Below are positions 44,537 to 53,534 of a stretch of DNA of 64,000 nucleotides, one piece after another. Numbering within the stretch: position 1 is the stretch's first letter; each line of letters starts with the position of its first letter. The translations under genes were made by a program, and so were the position numbers. Source of the DNA: Polynucleobacter sp. JS-JIR-5-A7 (GTDB lineage Bacteria > Pseudomonadota > Gammaproteobacteria > Burkholderiales > Burkholderiaceae); the NCBI RefSeq assembly GCF_018687935.1, contig NZ_CP061308.1, positions 614,048-678,047 of the forward strand, written 5' to 3'. Below the pieces are notes generated by a model. The model did no database searches. It saw nothing but the letters and a program-made list of their open reading frames with translations, and was not told the DNA's origin.

Positions 44537-44929
44537 TCAAACCCAGTTTTCTAGCTTTAAGCCAGAAACTCTTGAAAACTCTTTGAGATTATTAGTGACT
44601 AGCGGTAAGTCTAATGCTAGCGCTTGTGCTGCAATCATCGTATCTAGCGAACCAATGGGCTGCCCTTGTTTCTCTAACTGAGCGCGCAATGTAGCATAGG
44701 TCCAAATGCAGTTGGTATCAAAAGGAACAATAGTCATTGGTGCTAGAAATAAATTGAGTGCCTGTTTATTTCTGATTGAATTTGTTTTTTCTACACCATA
44801 AGCGAGCTCCGCAGCGACAATGGTGGATACGCCAATCTCGCCAGACTGAAATGATTTGAAACGCTCTAGAACGCTAGGTGGTTTTTGATTGATGATGTAG
44901 ATACAAATATTGGTGTCTAGCAAAATCAA
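44537..44929 (-). CDS. vapC: VapC-type PIN-domain toxin (module 2)
   Basis: 130 residues, the classic VapC layout: ILLDTNICIYIIN (Asp5), IVAAELAYGVEKT (Glu), GSLDTMIAAQALAL (Asp) and LPLVTNNLKEFSRVSGL (terminal acidic/Asn site). These are the catalytic positions of FitB/VapC enzymes that cut initiator tRNA or similar targets. Its start overlaps the antitoxin stop by 4 bp. It belongs to a different subfamily from module 1. Confidence 0.92.
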   Translation of the reverse strand: MILLDTNICIYIINQKPPSVLERFKSFQSGEIGVSTIVAAELAYGVEKTNSIRNKQALNLFLAPMTIVPFDTNCIWTYATLRAQLEKQGQPIGSLDTMIAAQALALDLPLVTNNLKEFSRVSGLKLENWV

Positions 44930-45159
44930 GGGGCAATCTCCACCCGATCTTGTTGCTCTGGTTGGTCACGAGTTAATTGCAGTCCTGGCTCAAAACTGTC
45001 TAAAGATGCGCAAATTGCTGTAAATAAACCATTTTTTGGCAAGAGGAGGACGCCGCCAGCAAAGTGCTGCACAGTGACTTCGGAATCTGTAAAACGATAT
45101 TCCTTGGGAAGTCGCACCGCTTGGCTACGACCGGTTTTGAAGATTTGGGCTATGTCCAT
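44926..45159 (-). CDS. vapB: VapB-type antitoxin, AbrB/MazE fold (module 2)
   Basis: 77 residues opening with the swapped-hairpin AbrB motif AQIFKTGRSQAVRLPKEYRF, typical of VapB partners of this VapC subgroup. The C-terminal part (about 50-77) is polar and should bind the toxin. An imperfect repeat of TGATAT-containing elements (45174-45196) lies upstream and may be its operator. Confidence 0.9.
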   Translation of the reverse strand: MDIAQIFKTGRSQAVRLPKEYRFTDSEVTVQHFAGGVLLLPKNGLFTAICASLDSFEPGLQLTRDQPEQQDRVEIAP

Positions 45160-45251
45160 GATTTCCCCTCTTTTGATATGTATCAGTGATATATACTTTA
45201 ATGAGATTCAATCTTTTTAGCAAGCCTATTTTTCAGTAGGATTGAGAATGC

Positions 45252-45281
45252 AAAAGGCCCAATCATAAGACTGGGCCTTTT
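45252..45281. terminator. Terminator after cphA
   Basis: AAAAGGCCCA and TGGGCCTTTT form a 10-bp stem with a 10-base loop, flanked by A and T runs on both sides, so it can act in either direction. On the minus strand it lies 31 bp after the cphA stop and closes the cyanophycin transcript. Confidence 0.88.
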
Positions 45282-45311
45282 GAATAGGGTTTACCATTTT
45301 TACTTCATTGA

Positions 45312-47882
45312 TTATGGCTTTACCTTTTCCTTTAGGTAGGCCAAAGACTCTTCTACTTGGTCAATCAGAATCAAGCAAACATCGCCTTCAGCAACTTCAT
45401 TCAAGGCAGTATCAATTGCTTTGAATTCTCCATGGATCTCTTTCACTTGTTTGGCTTTCGTAGTGCCAACTAAGCCCTCTTGTAAAAGCTTTAAGACTTC
45501 GCCATCTTCACGACCACGTTGGCAAGCATCTTGATAGAGGATGACGTTATCAAAAGCGTTGCCCAAGATGCGCGTGAGATCCCGAATGTCTTCATCGCGA
45601 CGATCTCCGGCACCACTAATAACCACGTGACTTTTCTTGGGCTTCATAGATTCAACGGCACTTGCTAAAGCACGCATCGCATCAGGGTTGTGACCATAGT
45701 CAGCAATTACCGTAGCTCCCTTGTGTTTGAATTGATTAAAGCGCCCTGGTACAGCGTTGGCAGTACTCTCAAAGCTATTTAAGCCACGCGCAATCTTCTC
45801 AGCATCAAGGCCTAAGGCCCAAGCAGCGCCTATGGCTGCCATAGCATTTTCAATCTGAAAACCAAGTACGCCATTTTGGGTGAGGGGGATTTCGCTTACA
45901 GGGAAGCGATACATTACGCGCGATCCTTTGGAGGCAACAATGTAAGTGCCATCAAAGAAGATAACTTTCTTATTCTTGGCGCGATGCGCAGTGATGACGG
46001 GGTGATGTTGATTTTGGGCAAAGAAGATGACCCGTCCAGAGCACTTATCACCCATCTTGGCAACCATAGGATCTGCTCCATTGAGAACAGCCGCACCAGT
46101 TGGCGCTACGTTTTGCACAATCACCCGTTTTAGGATCGCTAAATCTTCTACGCTAGAGATATAGTTCAATCCTAAGTGGTCGCCTTCACCAATATTGGTT
46201 ACTACGGCGACTTCACAACGATCAAAGCCCAAGCCCTCACGCAATAAACCGCCGCGAGCAGTTTCTAGAACAGCAGCATCGACATCGGGATGCATTAATA
46301 CGTTGCGCGCACTTTTAGGACCACTGCAATCACCGGTATCAATCAGGCGATGATTGATATATACGCCATCAGTGCCAGTCATGCCGACCCTCAGACCAGT
46401 TTCGGTGAGGAGGTGGGATATTAAACGGACTGTGGTTGTTTTGCCGTTAGTTCCCGTCACAGCAACTACTGGAATGCGACCGTCTTCGCCTGGTGGGAAC
46501 ATCGTATTAATAATGTCTTCTCCTACAGGGCGGCCTTTGCCGTAGGAGGGCTTTAAATGCATGCGCAATCCTGGGGCAGCATTGACTTCAACAATGCCGC
46601 CACCTTGTTGTTCTAAAGGTTTGTAAATGGATTCGCAAAGGATATCTACGCCGGCGATATCTAAACCAATCATCTGGGCGGCCGCTATAGCACTAGCAGC
46701 GACGTCAGGATGAACATCATCGGTAACATCGGTAGCAGTGCCGCCGGTACTGAGGTTGGCATTATTGCGTAATAACACGCGCTCACCAGTTTTAGGAACG
46801 TATTGTGGTGTGAGTCCAGAGCTTGCTAGATGAGCTAATGCAATATCGTCAAAGCGAATCTTGGTTAATGCTGTTGCATGTCCATCGCCCCGCAATGGAT
46901 TTTGATTTTCTTTTTCAACCAGCTCTGCAACAGTGTGTTTGCCATCGCCAACTACTTGAGCAGGCTCACGACGGGCTGCAGCAGACAAACGATTGCCAAC
47001 GACGAGTAAGCGATAGTCAGCACCAGGAAGATAACGCTCTACGATCGTCTCGCGTCCAAAGCCTTGGGTAACTTCAAAGCCTGCACGGACTTCTTCTTCG
47101 GTTTGGATATTGGCAACTACGCCTTTTCCTTGATTGCCATCTTTTGGTTTGAGCACAATCGGGCCACCAATCTTTTGGGCAGCACGCCATGCATCATCTA
47201 CATTAGTCACAACTTCACCAATCGGCACAGATACTCCAGCCGCAGCCAAGAGATTTTTGGTAAGTTCCTTATCTTGTGCAATGGCTTCAGCAATAGCGCT
47301 GGTGTCACTGGTCTCTGCTGCCTGAATTCGTTTTTGTTTGCTGCCCCAGCCAAATTGCACCATGCTGCCTTCGGTCATACGGCGGAAGGGAATGTTACGC
47401 TGAAGTGCTGCATCAACGATTGAGCCAGTGCTTGGTCCAAGGCGGACATCTTCGTACAAAGCTTCTAACTCTGAGAGAGCCGCAGCTAAATCAAAAGGAG
47501 CATCGTTTAGGGTTGCTTGAATCAATGCAAAACCAAAATCAAAGGCCATGCGGCCAACAACTTCTTCGATGTATTCCACGACTACTTGATATACGCCGTC
47601 ATCTATTGTTTGAACAGTACGACTGAAAGTCACAGGACAACCTGCTTGAGCTTGTAATCCCAGAGCAGCATGTTCTAGCGCATGCGCTAATGAGAGGGGC
47701 TCAGTTAAACCACCACGACGCATGCTTCCTAGTTGTGGAAAGCGTTCACGAATCTTCGTTTCAAATTGGGGAATAGCATCAATCGAGCGCTCAGAAGGAT
47801 CGCAAGTAACGATGGCTTCTAGGGCAGTGTGGCGGCTCCATAAATTGGGGCCACGTAGCATGCGAATACGGGTGATTTCCAA
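45312..47882 (-). CDS. cphA: Cyanophycin synthetase CphA (full length)
   Basis: Polymerises Asp and Arg into cyanophycin granules without a ribosome, using ATP. The 856 residues show the N-terminal domain (ending near residue 160), an ATP-grasp domain (about 200-470) with GGPIVLKPKDGNQGKGV that adds Asp, and a Mur-ligase-like domain with the P-loop VTGTNGKTTT (~residue 475) and a complete C-terminal lobe (TVIADYGHNPDAM) that adds Arg. The start is TTG, placed directly after the TAA of cphA' with GGGG five bases before it. No cyanophycinase (cphB) is in the window. Confidence 0.94.
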   Translation of the reverse strand: MEITRIRMLRGPNLWSRHTALEAIVTCDPSERSIDAIPQFETKIRERFPQLGSMRRGGLTEPLSLAHALEHAALGLQAQAGCPVTFSRTVQTIDDGVYQVVVEYIEEVVGRMAFDFGFALIQATLNDAPFDLAAALSELEALYEDVRLGPSTGSIVDAALQRNIPFRRMTEGSMVQFGWGSKQKRIQAAETSDTSAIAEAIAQDKELTKNLLAAAGVSVPIGEVVTNVDDAWRAAQKIGGPIVLKPKDGNQGKGVVANIQTEEEVRAGFEVTQGFGRETIVERYLPGADYRLLVVGNRLSAAARREPAQVVGDGKHTVAELVEKENQNPLRGDGHATALTKIRFDDIALAHLASSGLTPQYVPKTGERVLLRNNANLSTGGTATDVTDDVHPDVAASAIAAAQMIGLDIAGVDILCESIYKPLEQQGGGIVEVNAAPGLRMHLKPSYGKGRPVGEDIINTMFPPGEDGRIPVVAVTGTNGKTTTVRLISHLLTETGLRVGMTGTDGVYINHRLIDTGDCSGPKSARNVLMHPDVDAAVLETARGGLLREGLGFDRCEVAVVTNIGEGDHLGLNYISSVEDLAILKRVIVQNVAPTGAAVLNGADPMVAKMGDKCSGRVIFFAQNQHHPVITAHRAKNKKVIFFDGTYIVASKGSRVMYRFPVSEIPLTQNGVLGFQIENAMAAIGAAWALGLDAEKIARGLNSFESTANAVPGRFNQFKHKGATVIADYGHNPDAMRALASAVESMKPKKSHVVISGAGDRRDEDIRDLTRILGNAFDNVILYQDACQRGREDGEVLKLLQEGLVGTTKAKQVKEIHGEFKAIDTALNEVAEGDVCLILIDQVEESLAYLKEKVKP

Positions 47883-50075
47883 TTAAGCCCCTATTGCAGT
47901 TGTAGCATCTGGTATATAAGTTTCTGCACCAGCTTCAATCACGTTAAACGGAATGTCTAATGCCCAAGCAGCAGCAATCGCAGCGCCGAGATTCATAGTC
48001 TTCCATGGCACGGCGCTATTAGATTCAGAGTGGCGCGGCACGGGGATTGATTTTTGATCCAGCTTTCCAGACTTCAAGGTAATTTGTTGTTTGCCAACTA
48101 GTACGACGCGACCACCATTGAGTAGATGGTTTTTAATCACTTCTGAATCTGAATGCTCGCTAAAGAAAATCACCTCACCATCACATAGCTCAGCCATCTG
48201 CAGACACATTGGATCATCGGCGTTTAGAACCCCCACACCGGTTGGTAGAACTACATCAATTTGAGTGCGCACAATACTAAAGACCTGATCTTCATCATAG
48301 ATAGCGTACTGTGGGAAGTTGGCTTTAGGATCAACATTGAGTACGACGCCAACTTGGCAGCGATCATAGGCCAATCCTTCGATCAGCATAGATAGGTGGT
48401 TATTTTCAATCACCGCTGCTTCTACGGCACGATTCAGGAGGGTGCGACGTGCGTTTTCCCAATTGGATGCATTGGTATTTGGAATCGAGCGACTGCCAAA
48501 AAATAAACCTTTACTACAAGACAAGCCAACATAGACGTTTGTGAGGCGCAGGAAATGAGCAATCATTTCAGCAACGGGTGTTTTGCCACTCTCACCACAA
48601 ATACCTACCAATGGAATGCGGAAATCTGTGCCCTGAGGAAATAAGTGGTTTGCAATCTCTTTACCAACGGGTTGAGGTTTGCCGCTAGCAGGCTTGAGAT
48701 GCATTAAGAGACCTGGGCCAGCATTGACTTCTACGATGGCAGCGTTTTGCTCAGCAAGCGGGCGGCTAATATCTTGGGCTACCAAATCAACGCCTGCAAT
48801 TTCTAAACCAACCACACGTGCTGCTAGGGCTACTTGACTAGCAACATCAGGATGAACTAAATCGGTGACATCAAATGCTACATTGCCGTTACTCTGAATC
48901 AATACCTTTTGGTCTGTTGCTGGAATGCTAGTGCCAGTTAATTGTTGGCGAGCAAGTTCGAGTTCTACTGCAGAATCAATACGTACTGGATTGAGTGGAT
49001 GTTCTTCTGCGGTGCCGCGACGGGGATCAGAATTAATCTGAATCTGAATCAGTTCTTGAACAGTATGTTTGCCATCGCCAGTGACCCATACAGTTTCCCC
49101 TTTTGCCGCAGCGACAACTTTGTTACCAACTACGAGTAAGCGATGTTCATCGCCAACAATATGACGCTCCACCAATACTTCGCTACCCTCATCAATGGCT
49201 ACTGCGTAAGCAGCTTCAATTTCTTGTTGGGTATACAGATTAATAAACACACCTCGACCATGATTACCGTCGATGGGTTTGACAACCACTGGCAATCCAA
49301 TATCCTGTGCGGCCTCCCAGGCATCATCAGGACTAGTAACAGTTCGGCCTTCTGGGGTTGGTACGCCAGCGCTGCGTAGCAAACTCTTCGTTAAATCTTT
49401 ATCACGGGAAATTGTTTCAGCGATTGCGCTAGTTTGATCTGTTTCAGCAGTCCAGATGCGCCGCTGTTTTGCGCCGTAACCCAATTGAACTAAATTGCCT
49501 GCCGATAGACGGATAGAAGGAATGCCACGCTCTTCAGCCGCATTAACGATGCAAGCAGTGCTAGGTCCTAGTAATAAATCATCACCAATGTCACGCAGAC
49601 TCTCAATAATATTTTGAACTTCAGCAACACAATCTTTATTGTCTTGCGCAAGAGCAAGAAAGAGGTCGCGTGCGTACTTGAGGGCAGTGAGGGTGACTTC
49701 CTCATTGATCGCGCTTACCATCACTTTGTAGACACCACGGCGATCACCGTCACGCGCTTTACCAAAGCCACCTGGAATACCTGCTAGGTTTTGCAACTCG
49801 AGCGTCAGGTGCTCCATGATGTGAGCAGGCCAAGTGCCTTCTTCGACGCGCTTGAGAAAGCCACCGGTTTCTCCGTAGCTGCAACGATGTTCAACTAAGC
49901 TGGGCAGTGCTTGAACCAGGCGGTCATAAAAGCCAGGAATCAGATTAGAGGGATAGTCTTCAAGATCCCCGATATCAATCCAAACCTCAATCACGGGATG
50001 GTAAGTCCACATATTGGGGCCACGGAGATGCTTAACACTCAGGATCTCGATGGATTTATTTAGTAATTGGGGCAT
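47883..50075 (-). CDS. Cyanophycin synthetase paralogue CphA', C-terminally short
   Basis: 730 residues related to CphA across the N-terminal and ATP-grasp domains (VVKPIDGNHGRGVFINL, VNAGPGLLMHLKP). The Mur-ligase part keeps a P-loop-like GICGESGKTP (~residue 490) but the protein ends about 125 residues earlier than CphA, after the central lobe, so the Mur C-terminal lobe that completes the Arg-adding site is missing. It is therefore likely a helper or a partial-reaction enzyme; the CphA/CphA' pair is known in betaproteobacteria. It is upstream of cphA with no gap. Confidence 0.9.
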   Translation of the reverse strand: MPQLLNKSIEILSVKHLRGPNMWTYHPVIEVWIDIGDLEDYPSNLIPGFYDRLVQALPSLVEHRCSYGETGGFLKRVEEGTWPAHIMEHLTLELQNLAGIPGGFGKARDGDRRGVYKVMVSAINEEVTLTALKYARDLFLALAQDNKDCVAEVQNIIESLRDIGDDLLLGPSTACIVNAAEERGIPSIRLSAGNLVQLGYGAKQRRIWTAETDQTSAIAETISRDKDLTKSLLRSAGVPTPEGRTVTSPDDAWEAAQDIGLPVVVKPIDGNHGRGVFINLYTQQEIEAAYAVAIDEGSEVLVERHIVGDEHRLLVVGNKVVAAAKGETVWVTGDGKHTVQELIQIQINSDPRRGTAEEHPLNPVRIDSAVELELARQQLTGTSIPATDQKVLIQSNGNVAFDVTDLVHPDVASQVALAARVVGLEIAGVDLVAQDISRPLAEQNAAIVEVNAGPGLLMHLKPASGKPQPVGKEIANHLFPQGTDFRIPLVGICGESGKTPVAEMIAHFLRLTNVYVGLSCSKGLFFGSRSIPNTNASNWENARRTLLNRAVEAAVIENNHLSMLIEGLAYDRCQVGVVLNVDPKANFPQYAIYDEDQVFSIVRTQIDVVLPTGVGVLNADDPMCLQMAELCDGEVIFFSEHSDSEVIKNHLLNGGRVVLVGKQQITLKSGKLDQKSIPVPRHSESNSAVPWKTMNLGAAIAAAWALDIPFNVIEAGAETYIPDATTAIGA

Positions 50076-50279
50076 GTATGGTGTTGCAAAAGGATTGGCG
50101 CCTGGATTTAGCAGGTGGCGCTGTTCACTGTCTCTCTGTTTATAGTTTTATTGAAAATCTACAAAAATAGCAAAAATACATAAAAAGGACTACTTGCCTA
50201 ATTTAACGGTTTTCTACCCCCGAAAGTTGACAGGACCGATAAATCTAAAAAATCTAGCTCCACTATACTTTTAGGGTTA

Positions 50280-52649
50280 ATGAAGCCAGAAATCCTTCCT
50301 TTTGCCCCTGTGCTACCAAGTGATTGGCTGAGCGTTCTTGAGGGTGAGAATTCCCCCATTCAAAGCCTAGAGGCAGCACTGGCTTGGGTCGAGCTTGATT
50401 TGGGTGCTGACTTGCACTTTGAAAGAAGTCTACTTTTGCTCACTGAAGAAGGCTTATTTTGGACCGATGGTGCAAAGTTTGAATCTTGGCCCGCTAGCTC
50501 AAGAGAGCATCTCGTTCATGGCGATCATGCTGGTGTGGGTCATTTAAAGCTCGAAACAGCGGATGCGCTGCAAAGAATTTGGTATTTCACCTTGGCAGTC
50601 AATCCTCAGGTTTTGCGTTTGCAGTCCAGCTTCAGAAAACTGACCCATGGCGCTGAGCAGGGTCGGGACGATGTGAGTGAGTATGACAGGCAGGTTTGTC
50701 CTGTTTGCTTGAGCCCTAAACCGGCTAACTCTGATGGTTGTCCAACTTGCGATCCTGAAGATGACAAACCGCCATCAACTTGGACCTTGTTCAAATTATG
50801 GCGTTTTGCTAAGCCTTATAAAAATCAACTGTTACTCGGTTTTGTGCTGACACTGCTATCAACTGGCGCAACTCTGATTCCACCGTATTTAACGATGCCC
50901 CTGATGGATCATGTCTTGATTCCTTATGAGCGTGGTAATCCCATTGATTTTCAGTTAGCAAGCATGTATTTGTTTGCGCTATTTGGTGCGGCCATCATTG
51001 CTTGGGGATTGGGTTGGTGGAAAACTTATCTACTGGCTTTAGTAAGTGAACGTATTGGCGCAGATTTACGTAATACGACTTTCGAGCACTTACTCAAACT
51101 CTCGCTTGAGTACTTCGGTGGTAAGCGCACTGGTGACTTGATTGCACGTATTGGCGCAGAGACTGATCGCATCTGCGTCTTCTTGTCGCTATATGCATTG
51201 GACTTTGCGACTGATGTCCTCATGATTACGATGACCGCCGCTATCTTGTTCTCGATTGATCCTTTGCTGGCGCTAGTGACCTTAGCGCCATTGCCATTCA
51301 TTGTGTGGATGATTCATGTTGTGCGCGATCGTTTGCGTTTTGGCTTTGAGAAGATTGATCGTATCTGGTCTGAAGTCACAAACATTTTGGCAGATACGAT
51401 CCCAGGCATTCGGGTAGTCAAAGCGTTTGCGCAAGAAGATCGCGAGTTAAAGCGTTTTGTAGATTCTAATAAACACAATCTTCAAATTAACGATCGTGTA
51501 AATCGTGTTTGGGGTTTGTTCTCGCCAACCGTCACGCTCTTAACCGAGACTGGTTTATTAGTGGTGTGGGGTTTCGGTATCTGGCAAGTGGCACATCAGA
51601 AAGTCACCGTTGGTGTCTTGATTGCGTTTCTTGCATACATCGGCCGTTTTTATGTACGACTTGATTCAATGAGTCGTATTGTGTCGCACACCCAAAAAGC
51701 AGCTGCGGGTGCCAAGCGTATCTTTGATATTTTGGATCATGTCTCGAGCGTTCCTGAACCGATTAATCCCGCACCTCTGGGGCCTGTCAGTGGACGCATC
51801 TCGATGCGCGGCGTGGGTTTTCGCTATGGCAATCGTGCGGTAACTAAAGGTATTGATTTAGATATTGCTCCAGGTGAGATGATTGGTTTAGTAGGTCATA
51901 GCGGTTCAGGCAAGAGTACCTTGGTCAATTTGATTTGCCGTTTCTATGACGTGAGCTCTGGCTCTATATCCTTAGATGGGCGCGATATTCGTAGCATTGG
52001 TATTGCCGATTATCGCAAGTGTATTGGCCTGGTATTGCAAGAGCCATTCCTATTCTTTGGCACGATTGCAGAGAACATTGCTTACGGCAAGCCTGATGCT
52101 ACTCGTGAAGAAATCATTGAAGCGGCACGTGCTGCCCATGCCCATGAATTTATTCTGCGCTTACCACTAGGCTATGACTCACTAGTGGGTGAGCGCGGTC
52201 AATCTTTATCTGGTGGTGAGCGTCAACGCATCTCGATTGCCCGTGCGCTCCTGATTAATCCAAGCATCTTGATTTTGGATGAGGCAACTTCATCCGTTGA
52301 CACCACTACAGAAAAAGAAATTCAGCGCGCTTTAGATAACCTTGTTAAAGGTCGCACAACCATTGCGATTGCACATCGCTTATCAACACTCAGAAAGGCA
52401 GATCGCCTCGTGGTATTAGATAAGGGTGAGATTGTGGAGATCGGATCACACGAACATCTAATGGAAGCCCAAGGGGCTTACTACACTTTGTATCAAGCGC
52501 AGTTGCGTCATGCTGCAGAGTTAGTCGAGGGCGGCGCCATTGGAGAGAGTTTGGAAGAAAGCTCAGAAGAGAGTAAACGAGATAAGCAGGAAGAAAAACG
52601 AGAAGAGAAACTACAAGAGATTGCGAAAAATATTGGGGGCGGGGTATGA
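50280..52649 (+). CDS. Cyanophycin-associated ABC exporter with N-terminal extension
   Basis: 789 residues; MsbA-like half exporters have about 580. Residues 1-165 are an extra soluble domain ending in a zinc-ribbon-like knuckle C140-x2-C143 and C154-x2-C157. Six membrane spans follow (from ~180), then an ATPase domain with Walker A GHSGSGKST (~540), LSGGERQRIS (~643) and ILILDEATSSVD. The C-terminal ~40 residues are a charged Glu/Lys tail. It diverges from cphA' over 204 bp and overlaps the DUF1854 gene by 4 bp. The pairing with cyanophycin genes is a known betaproteobacterial association; the cargo is unknown. TATACT (50264-50269) is a candidate -10 box very close to the ATG. Confidence 0.92.
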   Translation: MKPEILPFAPVLPSDWLSVLEGENSPIQSLEAALAWVELDLGADLHFERSLLLLTEEGLFWTDGAKFESWPASSREHLVHGDHAGVGHLKLETADALQRIWYFTLAVNPQVLRLQSSFRKLTHGAEQGRDDVSEYDRQVCPVCLSPKPANSDGCPTCDPEDDKPPSTWTLFKLWRFAKPYKNQLLLGFVLTLLSTGATLIPPYLTMPLMDHVLIPYERGNPIDFQLASMYLFALFGAAIIAWGLGWWKTYLLALVSERIGADLRNTTFEHLLKLSLEYFGGKRTGDLIARIGAETDRICVFLSLYALDFATDVLMITMTAAILFSIDPLLALVTLAPLPFIVWMIHVVRDRLRFGFEKIDRIWSEVTNILADTIPGIRVVKAFAQEDRELKRFVDSNKHNLQINDRVNRVWGLFSPTVTLLTETGLLVVWGFGIWQVAHQKVTVGVLIAFLAYIGRFYVRLDSMSRIVSHTQKAAAGAKRIFDILDHVSSVPEPINPAPLGPVSGRISMRGVGFRYGNRAVTKGIDLDIAPGEMIGLVGHSGSGKSTLVNLICRFYDVSSGSISLDGRDIRSIGIADYRKCIGLVLQEPFLFFGTIAENIAYGKPDATREEIIEAARAAHAHEFILRLPLGYDSLVGERGQSLSGGERQRISIARALLINPSILILDEATSSVDTTTEKEIQRALDNLVKGRTTIAIAHRLSTLRKADRLVVLDKGEIVEIGSHEHLMEAQGAYYTLYQAQLRHAAELVEGGAIGESLEESSEESKRDKQEEKREEKLQEIAKNIGGGV

Positions 52650-53125
52650 CGCAAGCCAATCAATCTGCACATCAACTAAAGCGGGATTCTCTGGGTCGTA
52701 TGATCTTCGTAGATGCTAAGGGCAATACGCATATTGGCGTGCATCCTGTAAGAGCATTTCCAATCACTGCTCCAGGTGCTGGAGTAGGCATCATGGATCA
52801 GTCTGGTAAAGAAGTATTTTGGTATCCCGATGTTGCTGCCATTCCAAGGGATGAGCTTGCTGTGATTGAAGGAGAATTGGCTGCGCGCGAATTTATGCCA
52901 GTGATTGAGAGAATTACCAAAGTCTCTACTTTTGCTACGCCCAGTATTTGGGATATTGATACAGACCGAGGCCCAACTCGCATTCGCCTGAAGGGTGAAG
53001 AAGATATTCGCAGAATTGCTGGTAATACTTTGTTAATTGCAGACTCCAATGGCCTGCAGTTTTTAATCAAAGACTCTACCCAGCTAGACAAGCTTAGCAA
53101 AAAGCTTTTAGACCGTTTCCGCTAG
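52646..53125 (+). CDS. DUF1854 protein (cyanophycin-associated)
   Basis: 159 residues, soluble, without signal peptide. Conserved-looking segments are RDSLGRMIFVDAKGNTH, HPVRAFPITAPGAGVGIMDQSGKEVFW and FEPVIERI-like FMPVIERITKVSTFATPSIWDIDTDRGPT, which mark DUF1854. The ATG overlaps the exporter stop (ATGA), so the proteins are made together and may form a complex. Function is unknown. tRNA-Thr follows 15 bp downstream. Confidence 0.88.
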   Translation: MTQANQSAHQLKRDSLGRMIFVDAKGNTHIGVHPVRAFPITAPGAGVGIMDQSGKEVFWYPDVAAIPRDELAVIEGELAAREFMPVIERITKVSTFATPSIWDIDTDRGPTRIRLKGEEDIRRIAGNTLLIADSNGLQFLIKDSTQLDKLSKKLLDRFR

Positions 53126-53140
53126 AATTTATTTCGGTAA

Positions 53141-53216
53141 GCCGCTTTAGCTCAGTTGGTAGAGCAGTTCATTCGTAATGAAAAGGTCGCCAGTTCGATT
53201 CCGGCAAGCGGCACCA
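53141..53216 (+). tRNA. tRNA-Thr (anticodon CGT)
   Basis: 76 nt with encoded CCA. The acceptor arms GCCGCTT and AAGCGGC pair; the D arm has AGCTCAGTTGGTAGAGC; the anticodon loop TTCGTAA carries CGT, reading ACG; the T loop is GTTCGATTC in the CCAG/CCGG arm. It starts 15 bp after the DUF1854 stop. Confidence 0.95.
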
Positions 53217-53534
53217 ATCCTCATTTAATTTAGGGTAAACCCTATAAGACTCACCAAGCCCATATTGCAATTCCCGCTGCAATCAATAGACTTATTTTTT
53301 GTACGTTTTTTGTGCATTAAATGCCATTAGTAACATGCAGTGTAAGTACACTAAGCCTAGCCTTTGGCTTTATTTATCAGGGTTTCCACTATGTTAAGGT
53401 TGCCCATGTGTAAGGATTTTGAAATTATTGATGGTAGTCAAGTTCAACATGCACATCTTGTTTAAAAATCACACACAAATTAAATAAGTAAATAAGCCAA
53501 ATTAAATTGGTAAACATTTTTGGAGACATACTTA
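53217..53534. other. Intergenic region before tctC with a 14-bp palindrome
   Basis: 318 bases without a supported gene. AGTGTA-AG-TACACT (53339-53352) is a perfect 6-2-6 inverted repeat and a good operator candidate. A short hairpin AAGCC/GGCTT (53353-53370) follows, then an AT-rich leader. AGGGT/ACCCT just after the tRNA could help end its transcript but lacks a T-run. The tctC promoter must lie here; no convincing -35/-10 pair is visible. Confidence 0.5.

Noticed and set aside
50227..50269. TTGACA with TATACT as a promoter of the ABC exporter
   Set aside because: The two hexamers are 31 bp apart instead of about 17, so they cannot form one sigma70 promoter. TATACT alone remains a weak candidate.
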